64,000 bases of DNA from Talpa occidentalis (taxonomy: Eukaryota > Chordata > Mammalia > Eulipotyphla > Talpidae). The notes below the pieces were generated by a model. The model was given only the letters and a program-made list of their open reading frames with translations. It had not been told where the DNA came from and made no database searches. This document shows, one piece after another, positions 1-11,457 of the stretch (within the stretch, counting starts at the first letter, position 1; each line of letters begins with the position of its first letter). The stretch is taken from positions 17,946,850 through 18,010,849 of the forward strand of contig NW_023600993.1 of NCBI RefSeq assembly GCF_014898055.3. The letters run 5' to 3'. Made by a program: the position numbers and the translations under genes.

Positions 1-204
1 CCAAGTTCTTGTGGTATTTTGCCCCTTTGCACAACCTCATAAACATTGAGTTCTAATAAATGTGTGGTTGATGGGAAATGAAATAGATGAAATTCCTTTA
101 GAATTTTGAAATACTACCTGTGAGTAAATGAAAGCCAACTCATGGATCTGATTTTAGCTTGTACATGCACTTGGGCCTGTTAAAATTGGTTATATTTGCT
201 TGAT

Positions 205-405
205 TTTTAAAATTTTTTAAAAAAAATTATTTTTATACATACAAGAACTGGGGTGTAGGCCAGAGGTGCAAGGGGTGAGAGAATTCACCAGAGACAGTGG
301 GGAGCAGAGCAGGCAGATTAACTGAAATACAGGAGAGGTCTAGTGTGTCACGTGGGTTAGCTCACTGGCCGGTGAATTGAGCTTATACCACAGTGGCTGA
401 TGATA
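205..405 (-). repeat. Degraded tRNA-derived SINE (subfamily Y)
   Basis: Reads on the minus strand. The plus strand shows the T-rich tail, then the complement of the 'cccagttcttgtatg' tail region, the 'tcaccagagaca' block and 'gagaggtct'. The tRNA-like head is poorly preserved and several internal deletions are visible compared with the copies at 6199 and 20536, so this is an old copy. Boundaries are approximate. Confidence 0.75.
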
Positions 406-1270
406 GCTCTGAGACTTTTAACTCCTGTGACACCAGGGAGATGCCCTATATCTGCTTTCTTAATTATTTGTGTAAAGGCTAAAGAATGACTATGGCAAGA
501 GTATTGCTTTTCACAAGTGAAAGTTGGTTGCTATGGGGTGATTTTCAGACATCAGAGTGTCAGATCCACTTAGAACAACAGGTAGCTCGGAACCTCGAAT
601 GGTGTAGGAGCCATAAGGGCAATCTTGACAGAAACTTGGAGTCTGCGGGTCGCCAGAATGTAAATATGCTTTCATCAGTAGCATTTCCCCAAAGTAGCAT
701 TTTCTTACATATTAATGCAACTCACTAAAGAAGGAGATCAAGCTTTTTAGAAAGGCTAAACTACAAAACACCCAGTGCATATATTGTTCCTATTTTTTCC
801 TTCTTTTTTTCCTACTGGTGTCCATAGGATTAAATATGATCTTTGAAAGTCTCCAAGTAAGCCGTACATTTTCATCTATTCCATCCAGGAGCTACCTCCC
901 ACCAAGCCATTAATTTCCTAAGTTTGTGCAGTTAAACCTAAGTGGGGCAGTTTCCAAAGTGGAAATCACCTACACTTTCATTCTCTTGGTTATGTCTTTC
1001 TCCTTCTAATGCTGACTCTAAGCAGTTTTATCTGACGTGATCTTTGAAGAATAGACTGTCCTAGATATCTAAATGCAAAATGAAATCCTGTGAGAATCTT
1101 GGGCACAATCCAGAAAACGTGGGAGTCGTGTGCACATGGAATAAATGGCCACTGGTGGCAGCGTTTTGACTAGGAATTGCCAGTCGCTGCTGCTCTAGCT
1201 GTGGAGCACTGGTGCTGGCCAGTGAGGGCTCATGAGATCTGAGAGCTACACCTCTAAGAATTTAAGAAGC

Positions 1271-1800
1271 CAGTTGTTAGGAACACAACAATTATTTAAA
1301 ATTATAGAGCTTCCATAGGATCCAGCAATTCCACTCCTAGGTATTTACCCAAAGGACACAGAAACATCAACTCCAAAGAGCACCTGCACCCCTATGTTTA
1401 TAGCAGCACTGTTTACAATAGCTAAGCTTTGGAAACAACCCAAATGCCCAAAAATAGATGACTGGATCAAGAAGATACACCATGGAATATTACTCAGCAT
1501 TTAAAAAAGATAAACACATGCAATTTGTAGCAACATGGATGGCGCTGGAAGGGATCATGCTCAGCAAAATAAGTCAGAAAGAAAAAGAAAAATAGCGGAT
1601 GGTCTCACTCATAGCAGGAATCTAGAAAACTTAAATAAGGGACCAGGAAAATGAATATAAGAAAGTGAAAATCATAATCAACAAACAACTATGAACCAGA
1701 GACACTTTATGAGGGAAGGGGGATGGGGGGAAGGGATTGGGGTCAAAATAAAGGGGTTGCAATTGTTTGGGGAATATAAAAATAAAATTAAAAAAAAAAA
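1271..1800 (+). mobile_element. L1 LINE, 5'-truncated 3' end with A-rich tail
   Basis: The stretch matches the familiar last part of mammalian L1: 'agcaattccactcctaggta', 'atagcagcactgtttacaat', 'ggaatattactcagc', 'aacatggatgg', 'aaaataagtcaga', then a G-rich 3'UTR and an A-rich tail near 1786-1801. It encodes only the C-terminal remnant of ORF2, with interruptions. It is a dead, truncated insertion. Confidence 0.85.
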
Positions 1801-2298
1801 GATACTGGAAATAAAACATCAAAAAAATAAAATTATATAATCCTACAATTGAGTTCTAATTGAAAAGATAATGTTCAAAACTTTTATATTTTACTGTTGC
1901 GGTTTAATCCCTTCATTTTTATGTGTGTGGCGGAAATCTGTTAGCATGGCATATTCCTGAACTCTTCCCAACTCTCTGCTAAGGGATGGCACATTGGTAG
2001 TGTCACAGGCTCCTACCCAAAGGAGTGGGCTCTTTGTCCTCTAGGGAAAGAATTCATCAGATTTATGCAGGAGGTAACTAGTGCTGGGAAGGAGAATTAT
2101 CCTGGCTCTTCCAAGGGAGTTAGGAGGAGATACTTAGAATAAATCCATGAGACTGGGAGGAGAACATTGTCACAGCTTGGCCTGGGTTGAGCTACACCTG
2201 CACATGCACAGACGGTTACACTCCCAACTGCCCATGCCAGCTCTTAGCCTTCTCCCTCAAGGACAGTTCGAGAAAATCAGTTAGGATCTAACAATTTT

Positions 2299-2549
2299 TT
2301 TTTGAAGATTTATTTATTTAATTACACAAGCACTGGGTACAGTCAGAAGTGCGGGAGGGTGAAAGAATTCACCAGAGCCAGAGCAGGGAGCAGAACAGAC
2401 AGACGAAATACACTGCTGAGGGGAGCAGTGGGCACGGCAGGAGAGGTCTGTGGCATCATGTGTGACCCTCGCCAGTCCCACTGGCGCTGCAGAGGCTGCG
2501 GACAGCTTCGCAGCCCAGCGCTCAACCGCTGTGCTACCAGGGGAGGCCC
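2299..2549 (-). repeat. tRNA-derived SINE (subfamily X) with 16-bp target duplication
   Basis: Full-length minus-strand copy: T tail, complement of the AATAAA-rich 3' end, 'actgggtacagtcagaag' body, and a head ending 'ggggaggccc'. It is flanked by direct repeats 'aggatctaacaattttt' at about 2283-2298 and 2550-2566, the mark of L1-driven insertion. It sits next to, probably within, the larger unassigned repeat that follows on its right. Confidence 0.93.
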
Positions 2550-2566
2550 AGGATCTAACAATTTTT

Positions 2567-3260
2567 GTCTCTCATTGTACCTCATGGTCAATGTGGTGGA
2601 CCAAACTGTTTGGACTTGCTTGTCCATGATTCAATCTACCTGTTCAGACGGGACTTGGGGCAACTCATAGTGCATAAGACCTTCAATGGAAAAGAGCTAA
2701 TAACAATCAGTGTACATTGGAGAAAAAGAAAGAATATAGCTAAAATAGTTTCCCCATGAAACACCCAGAGTTACCCATCCCCTCGAGGGTAAATGCCCAA
2801 CCAAACAAGGTAGGTCCAAAGCAGGGCCACCGGGGCCTGGAAGTTGGCTACAGGTCTAAGGCATCTTCTGGTGGAGACCCACCGGAAAGAGTCAGAAGGG
2901 GCCAGGCAAGTCTGGAAGGAAAAGAGCAAAATCAAAACTGAAGTCAAGATAAAGGCTGCCATTGTTAGCCTCCTCATGGGTCTCTCACCCATGCCTCTGT
3001 CTCTTTCGAGTGCCTCATCCATGTCCCCTGAGTCCCTGGCGCAAGTCCAAGGCAGAGAAGCCAGTGCCGCTTCTTCACGTTTCTCTGCTCCAACTGACTC
3101 CAGTCTTCTTTCTCCATTTCTCTCTGCTTCTTTTCTCTCTTCTGATTCTTCCTCCCTTCTCAGTCCTCCCAACCTTTTCTAGCTTCATCTCCCTGCCCAG
3201 TTCCACCCCTTCTTTTGGGTGGGGCAGGGAACCTGGAATCTCCTCTTTCCCTGGGGACTA
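2567..3260 (-). repeat. Unassigned interspersed repeat, copy A, with a 133-codon open frame
   Basis: On the minus strand this stretch is clearly related to plus-strand 30700-31160 plus 31461-31560. Shared landmarks, in order: 'ttccaggttcc.tgccccaccca', a GA-rich stretch, 'ggcagc.tttatctt', 'gggcatttaccc.cgaggggatgg', 'ttccatt.aaggtct'. The open frame at 3172-2771 (133 codons) has an acidic/basic first half, a hydrophobic segment MAAFILTSVLILLFSF and ends WLGIYPRGDG. I do not recognise the family; it could be part of an LTR retroelement or a LINE 5' region. Boundaries are estimates. Confidence 0.7.
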
Positions 3261-3409
3261 CATTATTATACTACTGGCTCCTAATTTCTTTTACTACATG
3301 CTGGTGAAAGAGCTTCTGGTTTTGGAGGCTAGAAGTCTGGGTTGGTTTCTTCTTAGGGGCCTGCGGAGAGGATCTGTTCTAGGCCTTGGTTTGTAAATGG
3401 CCTTCTCCC

Positions 3410-3625
3410 CGTGCCCTCACCATCTTACCCTTGTACATGCCTGTGTTCAAATTTCCTCTTCTTGGAACAACAGTCAGGTTGGATTAAGGCCCACCCTATT
3501 GACCTTCATTTCATTTAATTACCTCTTTAAAAAGTCTGGCTTCCAATACTGATGCATTCTGAGTATTAGGGGATAGGATTTCAGCATGAGGATTTTTGGA
3601 GGGACACTTGTTCAGCCATAACACT
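3410..3625 (+). repeat. Old interspersed repeat, family not assigned
   Basis: Contains the runs 'caaatttcctcttcttggaa', 'ggattaaggcccaccctatt', 'taattacctctttaaa' and 'ggacacttgttcagccataa', which I know as a common ancient mammalian repeat but cannot name with certainty. It is diverged and has no coding capacity. Confidence 0.5.
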
Positions 3626-5220
3626 TGGGAAATCTGGTTATATAATTTATGTGTCTGTCTCCCCTCCCACCCCCCAATTGTGAACCTATAGAAGTCAGAG
3701 ACTGAATCTCCCTTGTTTTTATAGTTTTAGTGTCACATAAAATGCCTGACAGTCTTTCAGCCAAGGTGCAAAGCACCCACTTAAAGCTTAGCACAGTCAC
3801 AGGCCTTTCCCCCAGGAAGTCTGAAGTAGGATACTTAGCAGGCATTACCTCCGGTGGATAGAGATTTCTGAATCGATTAATCCTACTTGCTGCTTCTTTG
3901 CAGTGTGTGTGTATACAGTGGGAGATTCTTCTGGGGTTGTAGAAGAGGCTTTGCTGCTAAATTCTCCTAGAAACTTGTTTGTTTGTTTGTTTTATTTTCT
4001 CACTGAGAGTTTTTGAAAAGAAAAGAAAAAACCCAGCTCTGCTTCATTCAGAGGTAGTAAAGGATTCTAGATATTTGTATTTTGAAGTACTCCAGGCCAG
4101 TCTGTAATAAACAGATAATTGTCATTGAGACTTATCCCACTTTATTTGTCAGGGATTTTCTATTGTTGCTTTTCCATTTAATAGACAGTAGAATTACAAG
4201 TTGCCATGGCAACCTACTCATTGCCCAAGTGGCCTGGGCCTTAAAGACACAGAAACCACATTTGGTTTTATTCCATAGAGCTGACATTGTTATAAAACAG
4301 AGCAGAGCAAAGTGAATGCAAATTAGAGGAGACTTGCTGCTCCTGCCTCGTGGCCCTCCCAGCCCCTTGTGGTTTCTGTGTTTACCAGGCCCCTGAATAG
4401 CCCAGTGTTAGAAATTGTATAATTTGGTCTCTGGAGTTCTTTCAAGAAAACAACCACATTGCTGTCTCCCAAGTAGTTTCTTTACCTTTGTCAGTAGCAT
4501 ACTGTAGGAATTAAGTTTTGGGGACGGTCAACTTAGAGTTAAACTCCCACTTCAACCCAAGATTTCACAAAGGGTAAACTTCTGTCTGTGACCTCCCTTC
4601 TTTTGTCCAGGTGGGACATCAAAAGAAGGTTCCAAAGAAACAGAAGACTGGTCCTTCAGACATGCCAACTTAAAGGAAGTCAGAAGGTCTGGCAGACCTG
4701 GGGACCCATTCTTGGTTATGCCAAGAAATTGAACTAGCTGGCTAAGTTTGAGAAAACAGGGGAGCTTCTGGCAACTCTAAATGGATTTTCTCTTTCCTCT
4801 GAGCTTTGCCTATAGGCACTCAATGCATTATGTCACAAAGCTAATTAAAACAGGTCTCCAGAGCCCAGGGAAGGCTGATTCACCTTGTAAGCTAGTTTCA
4901 GAGCACACCTTGAGCCTGCATTGAAGTATATTCCTAGGAGGCACGGTTGGGAAGTTCAAGTAAAGCAGAACAATCCATAAAATAAAACCAACCCTTAAAA
5001 GTCATAAAAAGTCATGCAGCTTCCACCGTGGCTGCTGAGACACTTGCCTTTAAAGCTTTGACCTATTGTATAAGAAGTCCAACTGCTGGGGGACTGCTCT
5101 GGTGGAGGGGCCATGTGTAGGCTCTCTGGTTGGCCATCCCAGCTAAACTCCCAAACAACAACTAGCATCAACTGTCAGCCTTGCAAGGGAACCATCTTGC
5201 ATGTCTGGCCCAGTTGAATT
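3626..5220. other. Intergenic, nothing recognised
   Basis: Single-copy-looking sequence with a short GTTT run near 3979. Open frames are under 80 codons with no recognisable domain. Confidence 0.6.
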
Positions 5221-5495
5221 TTTTTTTTTTTTTAAAGATTTATTTATTCATGCACACAAGAACTGGGGTATAGGCCAGAGGTGTGGGAGGCGAGAGAATT
5301 CACCAGAGACAGAGTGGGGAACAGAACAGGCAGTTGACTGAAATACACTGCTGAGGGGAGCAGCAGGCGAATCAGGAGAGGTCTGCTGTGCCATGTGGGT
5401 AGCTCCCTGGCCAGCTGGGAATTGAACTTGTGCTGCAGAGGCTGTGGACAGCCCCACAGCGCTGCACTCAACCCCCTACGCCACCAGGGAGGCCC
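5221..5495 (-). repeat. tRNA-derived SINE (subfamily Y)
   Basis: Minus-strand copy with T tail, complement of 'cccagttcttgtgtgcatgaataaataaa', 'gagaggtctgctgtgccatg' and a head ending 'ccaccagggaggcc'. Flanks 'tgaattttt' and 'tgaactttt' are a weak target duplication. Confidence 0.92.
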
Positions 5496-6182
5496 TGAAC
5501 TTTTGATTACCTCCAGTTTCAGTCAATACCTGACTAAAACCTTTTGAGTGAGGTTTGGTGAAAACTAGCCAGTTAAGCCCAGCCGAATTCTTGACTCAAT
5601 GAATCTGTGAGCAAAGTAAAATGATCATTATTTTATGCTCACAAATTTAGAATATTTTGTTATGTATTTATTGTAACTGGGACACTTATTCTGGGACCTG
5701 ATGGTATTAAGAAAATGCTTACCTAACTAATACCGTTTGGGTTAAGGATAGTTCAGAGAAGGCAATGGAAGCCAAGGGAGGTGAAGATACTCCTGAGCTT
5801 GCATTAGCGGGTTTCTCAGCTGTACCATTAGCAATGTCCCATCTGCCTCCTGTGGATGCTTCTATAGTGGGAGGTCATATTTTGAAAAGGGCTTTGCACA
5901 GCCACTGGGAGCACTTCGATGCATATAATGCTTTCCGTCCTTACGGAATCCACCAATGTTATCCTGCTCCATTCTGTTGTTAAGGGGGTTGTAAGATTGT
6001 ACTGATTGTGCTTCAACAAGACACCCTTAAATTCTCTTTATCCAAAATGGTTAGAACCAAGAACACAGGAGAGAAGGGAAGGACTTGTTTTGATTAATCT
6101 GGAGATCTTTATTTAGATGCATCACCTGAATATTAAATTCTGACAAAAACTTTTAAGAACCTGATATTCAGAGTGAGGAGTC
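5496..6182. other. Intergenic, nothing certain
   Basis: A 72-codon open frame at 5765-5983 resembles no family I can name. The rest shows no repeat or gene that I recognise. Confidence 0.5.
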
Positions 6183-6198
6183 AAGAGTATGATTTACA

Positions 6199-6470
6199 GA
6201 GCCTTCCTGGTGTGCAAGGGATTAAGACACAAGCTATGAAGCTATCTGCAGCTACTGCAGCACAAGTTCGATCCCCCGCCGGCCAGGGAGCAACCCACAT
6301 GGTGCAGCAGATCTCTCCTGCCTCTGTCGCTGCTCCCCTCAGCACTGTATTTCAGTCAATCTGCCTGTTCTGCTCCCCACTCTGTCTCTGGTGAATCCTC
6401 TCACCTACCACACCTCTGGCCTGTGCCCCAGCTCTTGTATGCATAAATAAATAAATCTTTAAAAAAAAAA
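6199..6470 (+). repeat. tRNA-derived SINE (subfamily Y), perfect 16-bp duplication
   Basis: Complete plus-strand copy: head 'agccttcctggtgtgcaagg', B-box 'gttcgatccc', body 'gcagatctctcctgcc', 'ctgctccccactctgtctct', tail 'aataaataaatctttaaaa'. The direct repeat 'aagagtatgatttaca' flanks it at 6183-6198 and 6471-6486 without mismatch, so it is a fairly recent insertion. Confidence 0.95.
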
Positions 6471-6486
6471 AAGAGTATGATTTACA

Positions 6487-8290
6487 AATGCTAGGATTCT
6501 TCAGGGACTAGGAAAAATTTCCTTAAAATGTTGGGCTCCGAATCATTTGACCCTTATAATAACTCCTAAAAAAGAGACAATCAGTGCTGTGCAGTTTAGT
6601 GCACTCTGGGGAAGGGAATGTTAAGTGGTTTCAACAGCACATTGAGTCCATTTTCCTTGATAAGGCACTTGTGTTTAGAATGGGAAAAGAAAAACCTTAA
6701 GAAAAAATATAAATATATTTGTTTTTTTAAATATATAATATTAGTCACAAAAAATTTCAAACTCCAGACCATTTCTGACACCAGATGACCCCAAACTTCT
6801 GTCATATTTATTCACTTCTAGTTCAGACCCCCAAGACTGGTTTATTACCTGCATCTTGCAGAAGTTGATAATAAATCCTTTCTTATGTCAATGAGAATAA
6901 AAATTTTGAGATGAAAAATGGTCAGTCTGGTGGTTTTCTCTGACTCTGCATGAGTCATAGATACTGTATGGCTAGACTTCAGAATCCGACTGTGAAAATG
7001 GTCCTAAAAAAGATTGAACTGAGAAGTGATCAATTCAGAGACAGCATGCAGATAAATCTTCATCACAGATTTTAAAGTGGCTATACATCAACATTCTTTT
7101 GGGTTCCTGAACTGTGACTTAAATCTCCTGTTTATAGAACACTACAAACAGTGGTGGGATGCTGGTTTGCCCTTTTTTTTTTTTCCTTTTAAACACTCCA
7201 TCCCTTCTGCCTATGTAAGCACACCCACAGCAGGCAACTTGTGCATTCAAGTGCCCTTTGGTTCTACAGCCTCTGGTTTGCAGTTCTGAGCCCAGATGAT
7301 TATTTGCTGTTGCATGCAAATTGTAGCACTTTTGTTGTAATACTGGAGCTGTAAGCAAGAGCTGTACTGCTACTGCTAAGGCCGGTATAACATTTGAACA
7401 GTAACCCGCTTGTTAATAGTTTTATTATACTGTGGTGTAGCTTGTTAGGGGTAATGTACAGCGACTTCTATTGGATATTTTAGGGAGGGATTATATAAAA
7501 ACTACACCAGTTATTTCTAAAAAATCTGTACCCAGGATGAGAAAATGGCCACCCAATGCAATGATTTTGAGCAGAGGCTCAATCGAATGCCTATAATTGG
7601 CTAATTCCCATTTACTCAGCAGGCGGCGCTCTAGCATCAGGGATTGCATATAAAGTATCAATTTAGCTAAATGAAAACTATTTTGGTTAATGTTTGTTTT
7701 TCAGGCAAAAAAAAAAAAAGGAAAGCTGTTAGGAAAAATAAACAGTTTATCAGCCATTGCGACAAAGACACTTGAAGAGAAAGACAAGCTGTTGCTTCAA
7801 GGACAGGAAGAAAATCCCTACATACATGCCTTGTAAGAAAAAAAAATCATGAAATGAGAAAGGAAAGAAAAATAGCAGAGATAAAAGCGAAGATTAAGAA
7901 AATAGAAAACAATTGAAATAATCTGCAAGCAAGAATGGAGGGATACAGCTTTGGGAGAAGGATGTGGAGGAGCAGTGTAACAATTGGAAAAAATGAAAAC
8001 TACTGAAATACAATGGAGAATCATTCTAAGAATTCAGATGTATCATTTACTTTAGATGCTAAATTTCCTGCATAATTGGACTCAGCTGCCCAGCCCACAT
8101 CCAGTCCTTGTTTTGTAGCTTTCAATATTTTGAGGTCTTCAGCATATAAATTTTAGCTCCTAATGACAACCACCTGATTCCAGATCAAACTTGCTTCATT
8201 GTTTTTCAAAATTTCAGGTTAGGAAAACAGAATAGCTGAATTTTAGGAGCAAAATTTTAAAGGGACTGAGGCAGGAACTGCTTAATTAAT
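6487..8290. other. Intergenic, nothing recognised
   Basis: AT-rich sequence with short homopolymers (7171-7182, 7709-7721). No gene or repeat family recognised; open frames are short. Confidence 0.55.
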
Positions 8291-8560
8291 TTTTTTTAAA
8301 AAGATTTATTTATTTACTTATACAAGCACTGGGTACAGTCAGAAGCACGGGAGGGTGAGAGAATTCACCAGAGCCAGAGCCAGGAGCAAAGCAGGCAGAC
8401 TGACGAAATACACTGCTGAGGGGAGCGGTGGGCGGCAGGAGAGGTCTGCGCACCATGTGGGACCCTCACCCAGTGAGGGCGGGGGATCGAACCGGTGCTG
8501 TGGAGGCTGCAGGCAGCTTCGCAACCCAGCACTCAACCGCTGTGCCAGCGGGGAGGCCCT
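8291..8560 (-). repeat. tRNA-derived SINE (subfamily X)
   Basis: Minus-strand copy with T/A tail, 'caagcactgggtacagtc', 'gaggggagcggtgggcggca' and head 'gtgccagcggggaggcc'. It is close in sequence to the copy at 53822-54155. The target duplication is not clear. Confidence 0.92.
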
Positions 8561-8898
8561 CACGGTGAAATTGATTGGATTTATTTTTGAGTGTCATTTT
8601 GAATTTAAGGAAGATGCTCCCAATTTAGTCATCATTTTCTCCACTTGGCTATTAATGGCTTTTCTCAAGAACTTTTCTACATTTATCTTTTTGTATAAAT
8701 CAATGGTTTAGAGAGTCTCTTTTTTGTATGGTTATTAACACAGAATTTCACTTGACTTACTATTTCTCATAGGGAGGTATAATCTTCAGGTTACATTAAC
8801 ATTTTCTGAAAGCTAGCCATAAAACACAAAACAATAAGCAATTGCTAGTGTGGTTACTAGGGTGTAATTAAATTAACAACATGGGAAAACTATAATAC

Positions 8899-9079
8899 CG
8901 GTGGTTTTGAAACTTTAGCATGCTTTAAAATCACCTGAGGTCTTCTTAAACGCAGAGGCCAGAGTTTCTAATTCAGCAGGTCTGAGGTGGGGTCAGATAA
9001 GATAATGTACATTTCTAACAAATTCCAAATGATGCTGGCTGGTGTTCCTGTTCCAGAGACTTAACCTTGAGAACCACTG
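8899..9079 (+). mobile_element. MER5-type hAT element (non-autonomous DNA transposon)
   Basis: It begins 'ggtggttttgaaactttagc' and ends 'cttgagaaccactg', which are diverged copies of the inverted ends cagtggttctcaa / ttgagaaccactg. The interior has 'aaaatcacctgaggtct' and 'catttctaacaa', typical of MER5A. Both ends survive. It has no coding capacity. Confidence 0.8.
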
Positions 9080-9159
9080 ATTTAAACATTTGCTGAAAAA
9101 AATATTTAATTTAGTTATGACTTTGATATTCATTTTCCTGTCGTAATACAAGGGCAGAT

Positions 9160-9412
9160 CAGATAATAGCAGAGAAGAAAAGCAGGTATTTATTGAACAC
9201 CTAGTATATGTTCTAGTCTAGGTTCTACACATTTTTAATCTCACTTTATCTTCCCTATACCCTATAAAACATGATTTATGCTTCCCACTCAACGTATCTA
9301 TAAGCTGAGTCTGGAAGAGGTAAGGAATTTTCCAAAGGCAAATAGTTAGCAAGTGGTTGAACTGGAATTTGATCTCAGCTGTGCTTGACTGCAAAGACTT
9401 CAGAACATTTGT
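9160..9412 (-). repeat. MIR SINE relic
   Basis: The plus strand carries the complement of MIR: 'tttattgaacacctagtatatg', 'tcttccctataccctataa', 'gcaaatagttagcaagtggt' and a degraded tRNA-like end. This is an ancient mammalian SINE, heavily mutated. Confidence 0.75.
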
Positions 9413-9524
9413 CACAGTTTGAGTTATTGAATTTTCACAGATTTCAATTCATGCTGACATTATATAACTACCACAAGCAAACTCTTTAATTTGTGGACTT
9501 CAGTGGTTATCATTTCTAAGGAGA

Positions 9525-9620
9525 TAAGCACTCGTCTCTCAGGGCTGGTGTAAGGATTAAATGAAATAATGTATGTGCCTCCTATAATGTTTGGCACCTA
9601 GTAGGTGTTCATCAAAGCTG
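9525..9620 (+). repeat. MIR/L2-type 3' fragment
   Basis: 'ggtgtaaggattaaatgaaat' followed by 'ggcacctagtaggtgttcat' is the conserved 3' part shared by MIR-like elements. Short and diverged. Confidence 0.55.
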
Positions 9621-10009
9621 AACTCTCTTTTCTTTAGAAATGCAAGTTATTAAGTCAAGTTCATCTTAGAAATAAGAGCTATCACCATAACAGATACACT
9701 CAGTTTCCTGTTTGTCCCAGAGATCTTGAAGTTCCTTAGTGGGAAGGAAGCAGGTATTCTGTTTTCAGTCAACTAGACCTATGTGAGTCATCTAGAATTC
9801 TCCAGATGGAGTCTTCCTTTGTGTTTGCCTCATGTTGCCCAACCCCTCTGAGGACACTGGGTGTCTGTCTGAATAACCTATTCTTACCAGTGCAACCAAA
9901 AGGACTTGGACACCCTACGATGAGTTGTCCAGAAGCTCCATGTAATTCTACCACTCTCTTGGCTTGGAGTCCACCGACCACCCCCCTCTGCCCCCAATCT
10001 TCATCTGGT

Positions 10010-10880
10010 AATTCCATTATTGGTTATTTCTGAGTCTGTTTCTTTTGACTAAATTTTCTCTTGGATGTGGGTCGCATTTTCCTCTTTCTTTGCATGTCTA
10101 GTAATTTTTAAATTGAATGTTGACATTATAAATGATATTTTGTGGAATGTTTGGATTTTGTTGTCTAAACAGAATGTTGAAGTTTGTTTTGGTAGGCGGC
10201 GAACTTACTTGCAGATCAGCTTGATCCTTTCTAGGCTTGTTTTCAAGTTTTGTGAGGTCTGGCCTAGAGTAGCTTTTTCTCTGTTATTAAGACATGACTC
10301 TGCTGGAGTATTCTAAATGTCTTTGCATTCAATGAGTCCTCTTCCCTTTGACTGGAGGGAGCTCAAAACATCTCCCCACTCTAAATGGGCTCTGGGAATT
10401 GTTCAGCTCATACCTACTTGGCAGTGGTCCTGCTTTTGGCTTTATAGAATTTTACCTCCGTGTGTACAGTTAATTGATTAGTCAAATCCTTGAGAAGACC
10501 CCTCTGCAGATTTCTGGGGTGATTTCTCTGCACAGCTTCCTCCTGTGTGGTATCTGCTGCACATATTCCCACTGCCTCAGTGACTCTTAAGTGTGTATCT
10601 TTGTCCCCTTCACTCAGCAAGTTTCCCAGTCTGGCTTCCTTCCCTGTGCCAAAATCTAGAAGTTGCTCCAGGTAGAAAACTAGAGCCATTGTGGGGTGAG
10701 CCACCTTGCTTATTTCTCTTCTCTGAAAAATGACAGTTCTGCCCTGTCTGTGTCAACTGCTTCTTCTATGTTGCCTGGTTTTCTAGTTGGCTGCAGTGGA
10801 ACAGTATATCTTCACTCAGTGGACTCCAACTTGCCCCACTTGTACGGGTTGGTTCAGTCACCATTGTTCCTGGAAACCAT
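10010..10880 (-). mobile_element. Old L1-type LINE fragment, antisense
   Basis: The plus strand shows the run 'ttctcttggatgtgggtcgc', 'tttgcatgtctagtaatttt', 'gcagatcagcttgatccttt', 'aggcttgttttcaagttttg', known from old mammalian L1 3' regions in antisense. Many stops; dead. Confidence 0.65.
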
Positions 10881-10889
10881 TTGGGTTCC

Positions 10890-11045
10890 CACCAATTTAA
10901 CATAAGTCCTCCTTCATCTGCTTTTTTATGCTCCTTTCCTCTCCTCTCCTAGGAATGAGGGTTTCTCAGGGCATAGATGTAAAACTCATCTCTTCAGCCC
11001 CTAGCATGACACTTAGAATTTGTGCTCAATAAATGCTCGTTGACT
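10890..11045 (+). repeat. L2-type LINE 3' end
   Basis: 'cccctagcatgacacttag' followed by 'tgctcaataaatgctcgttg' is the conserved L2 3' terminus. Diverged. Confidence 0.55.
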
Positions 11046-11304
11046 CCAGGGATAAATTACACGGAATTGCGGTATTTGACTTAATGGTCTGTCAAGAGTA
11101 TCCCTCTTTTATCTAACTCTGCTTTGAATCTCCTTTTTCTTGGAGATTTCAAGTTGAAGAACAAGTTCCTGGACCCCGCCTCCCCTCCCCTAGGTTGGCC
11201 TGCACAGGAAATATGGGAAAAATGTATTTAAGTCATTTGTATCCTGGAGCTATTGCTCCATCAAAAAGTGGGTTCCTCCACTGTAGATAGGTTGTCTGTG
11301 GGCA

Positions 11305-11457
11305 GCGTTGCCAGATTGCCAGTAAGCAAGCAAATTACTGAATGACCAGTTAAATTAGAATTTCAGATATAATATTTGGGCCATGCTTACACTAAAAAAG
11401 ATTTATTTTCGTGAAATTCAAATTTAATTAGGTGTCCTATATTTTACCTGGCAACAC
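11305..11457. mobile_element. Palindromic MITE-like element, copy 1
   Basis: The two halves are rough inverted complements: 'ttgccagattgccagtaagc' at the left answers 'atattttacctggcaac' at the right, and 'taaattagaatttcagat' answers 'gaaattcaaatttaattagg'. A related unit is at 27095-27268. This looks like a non-autonomous DNA transposon of an old mammalian family that I cannot name with certainty. Confidence 0.6.

Noticed and set aside
2302..2670. 122-codon open frame through the SINE at 2299-2549
   Set aside because: Translation of a SINE. Similar frames with shared words appear in other copies (8355, 16618, 53883).
5765..5983. 72-codon open frame that at first looked like a retroviral or cellular protein fragment
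   Set aside because: No motif could be matched, so no claim is made.
6199..6280. Possible tRNA gene (A- and B-box-like motifs)
   Set aside because: No cloverleaf or acceptor stem. The motifs belong to the tRNA-derived head of the SINE.
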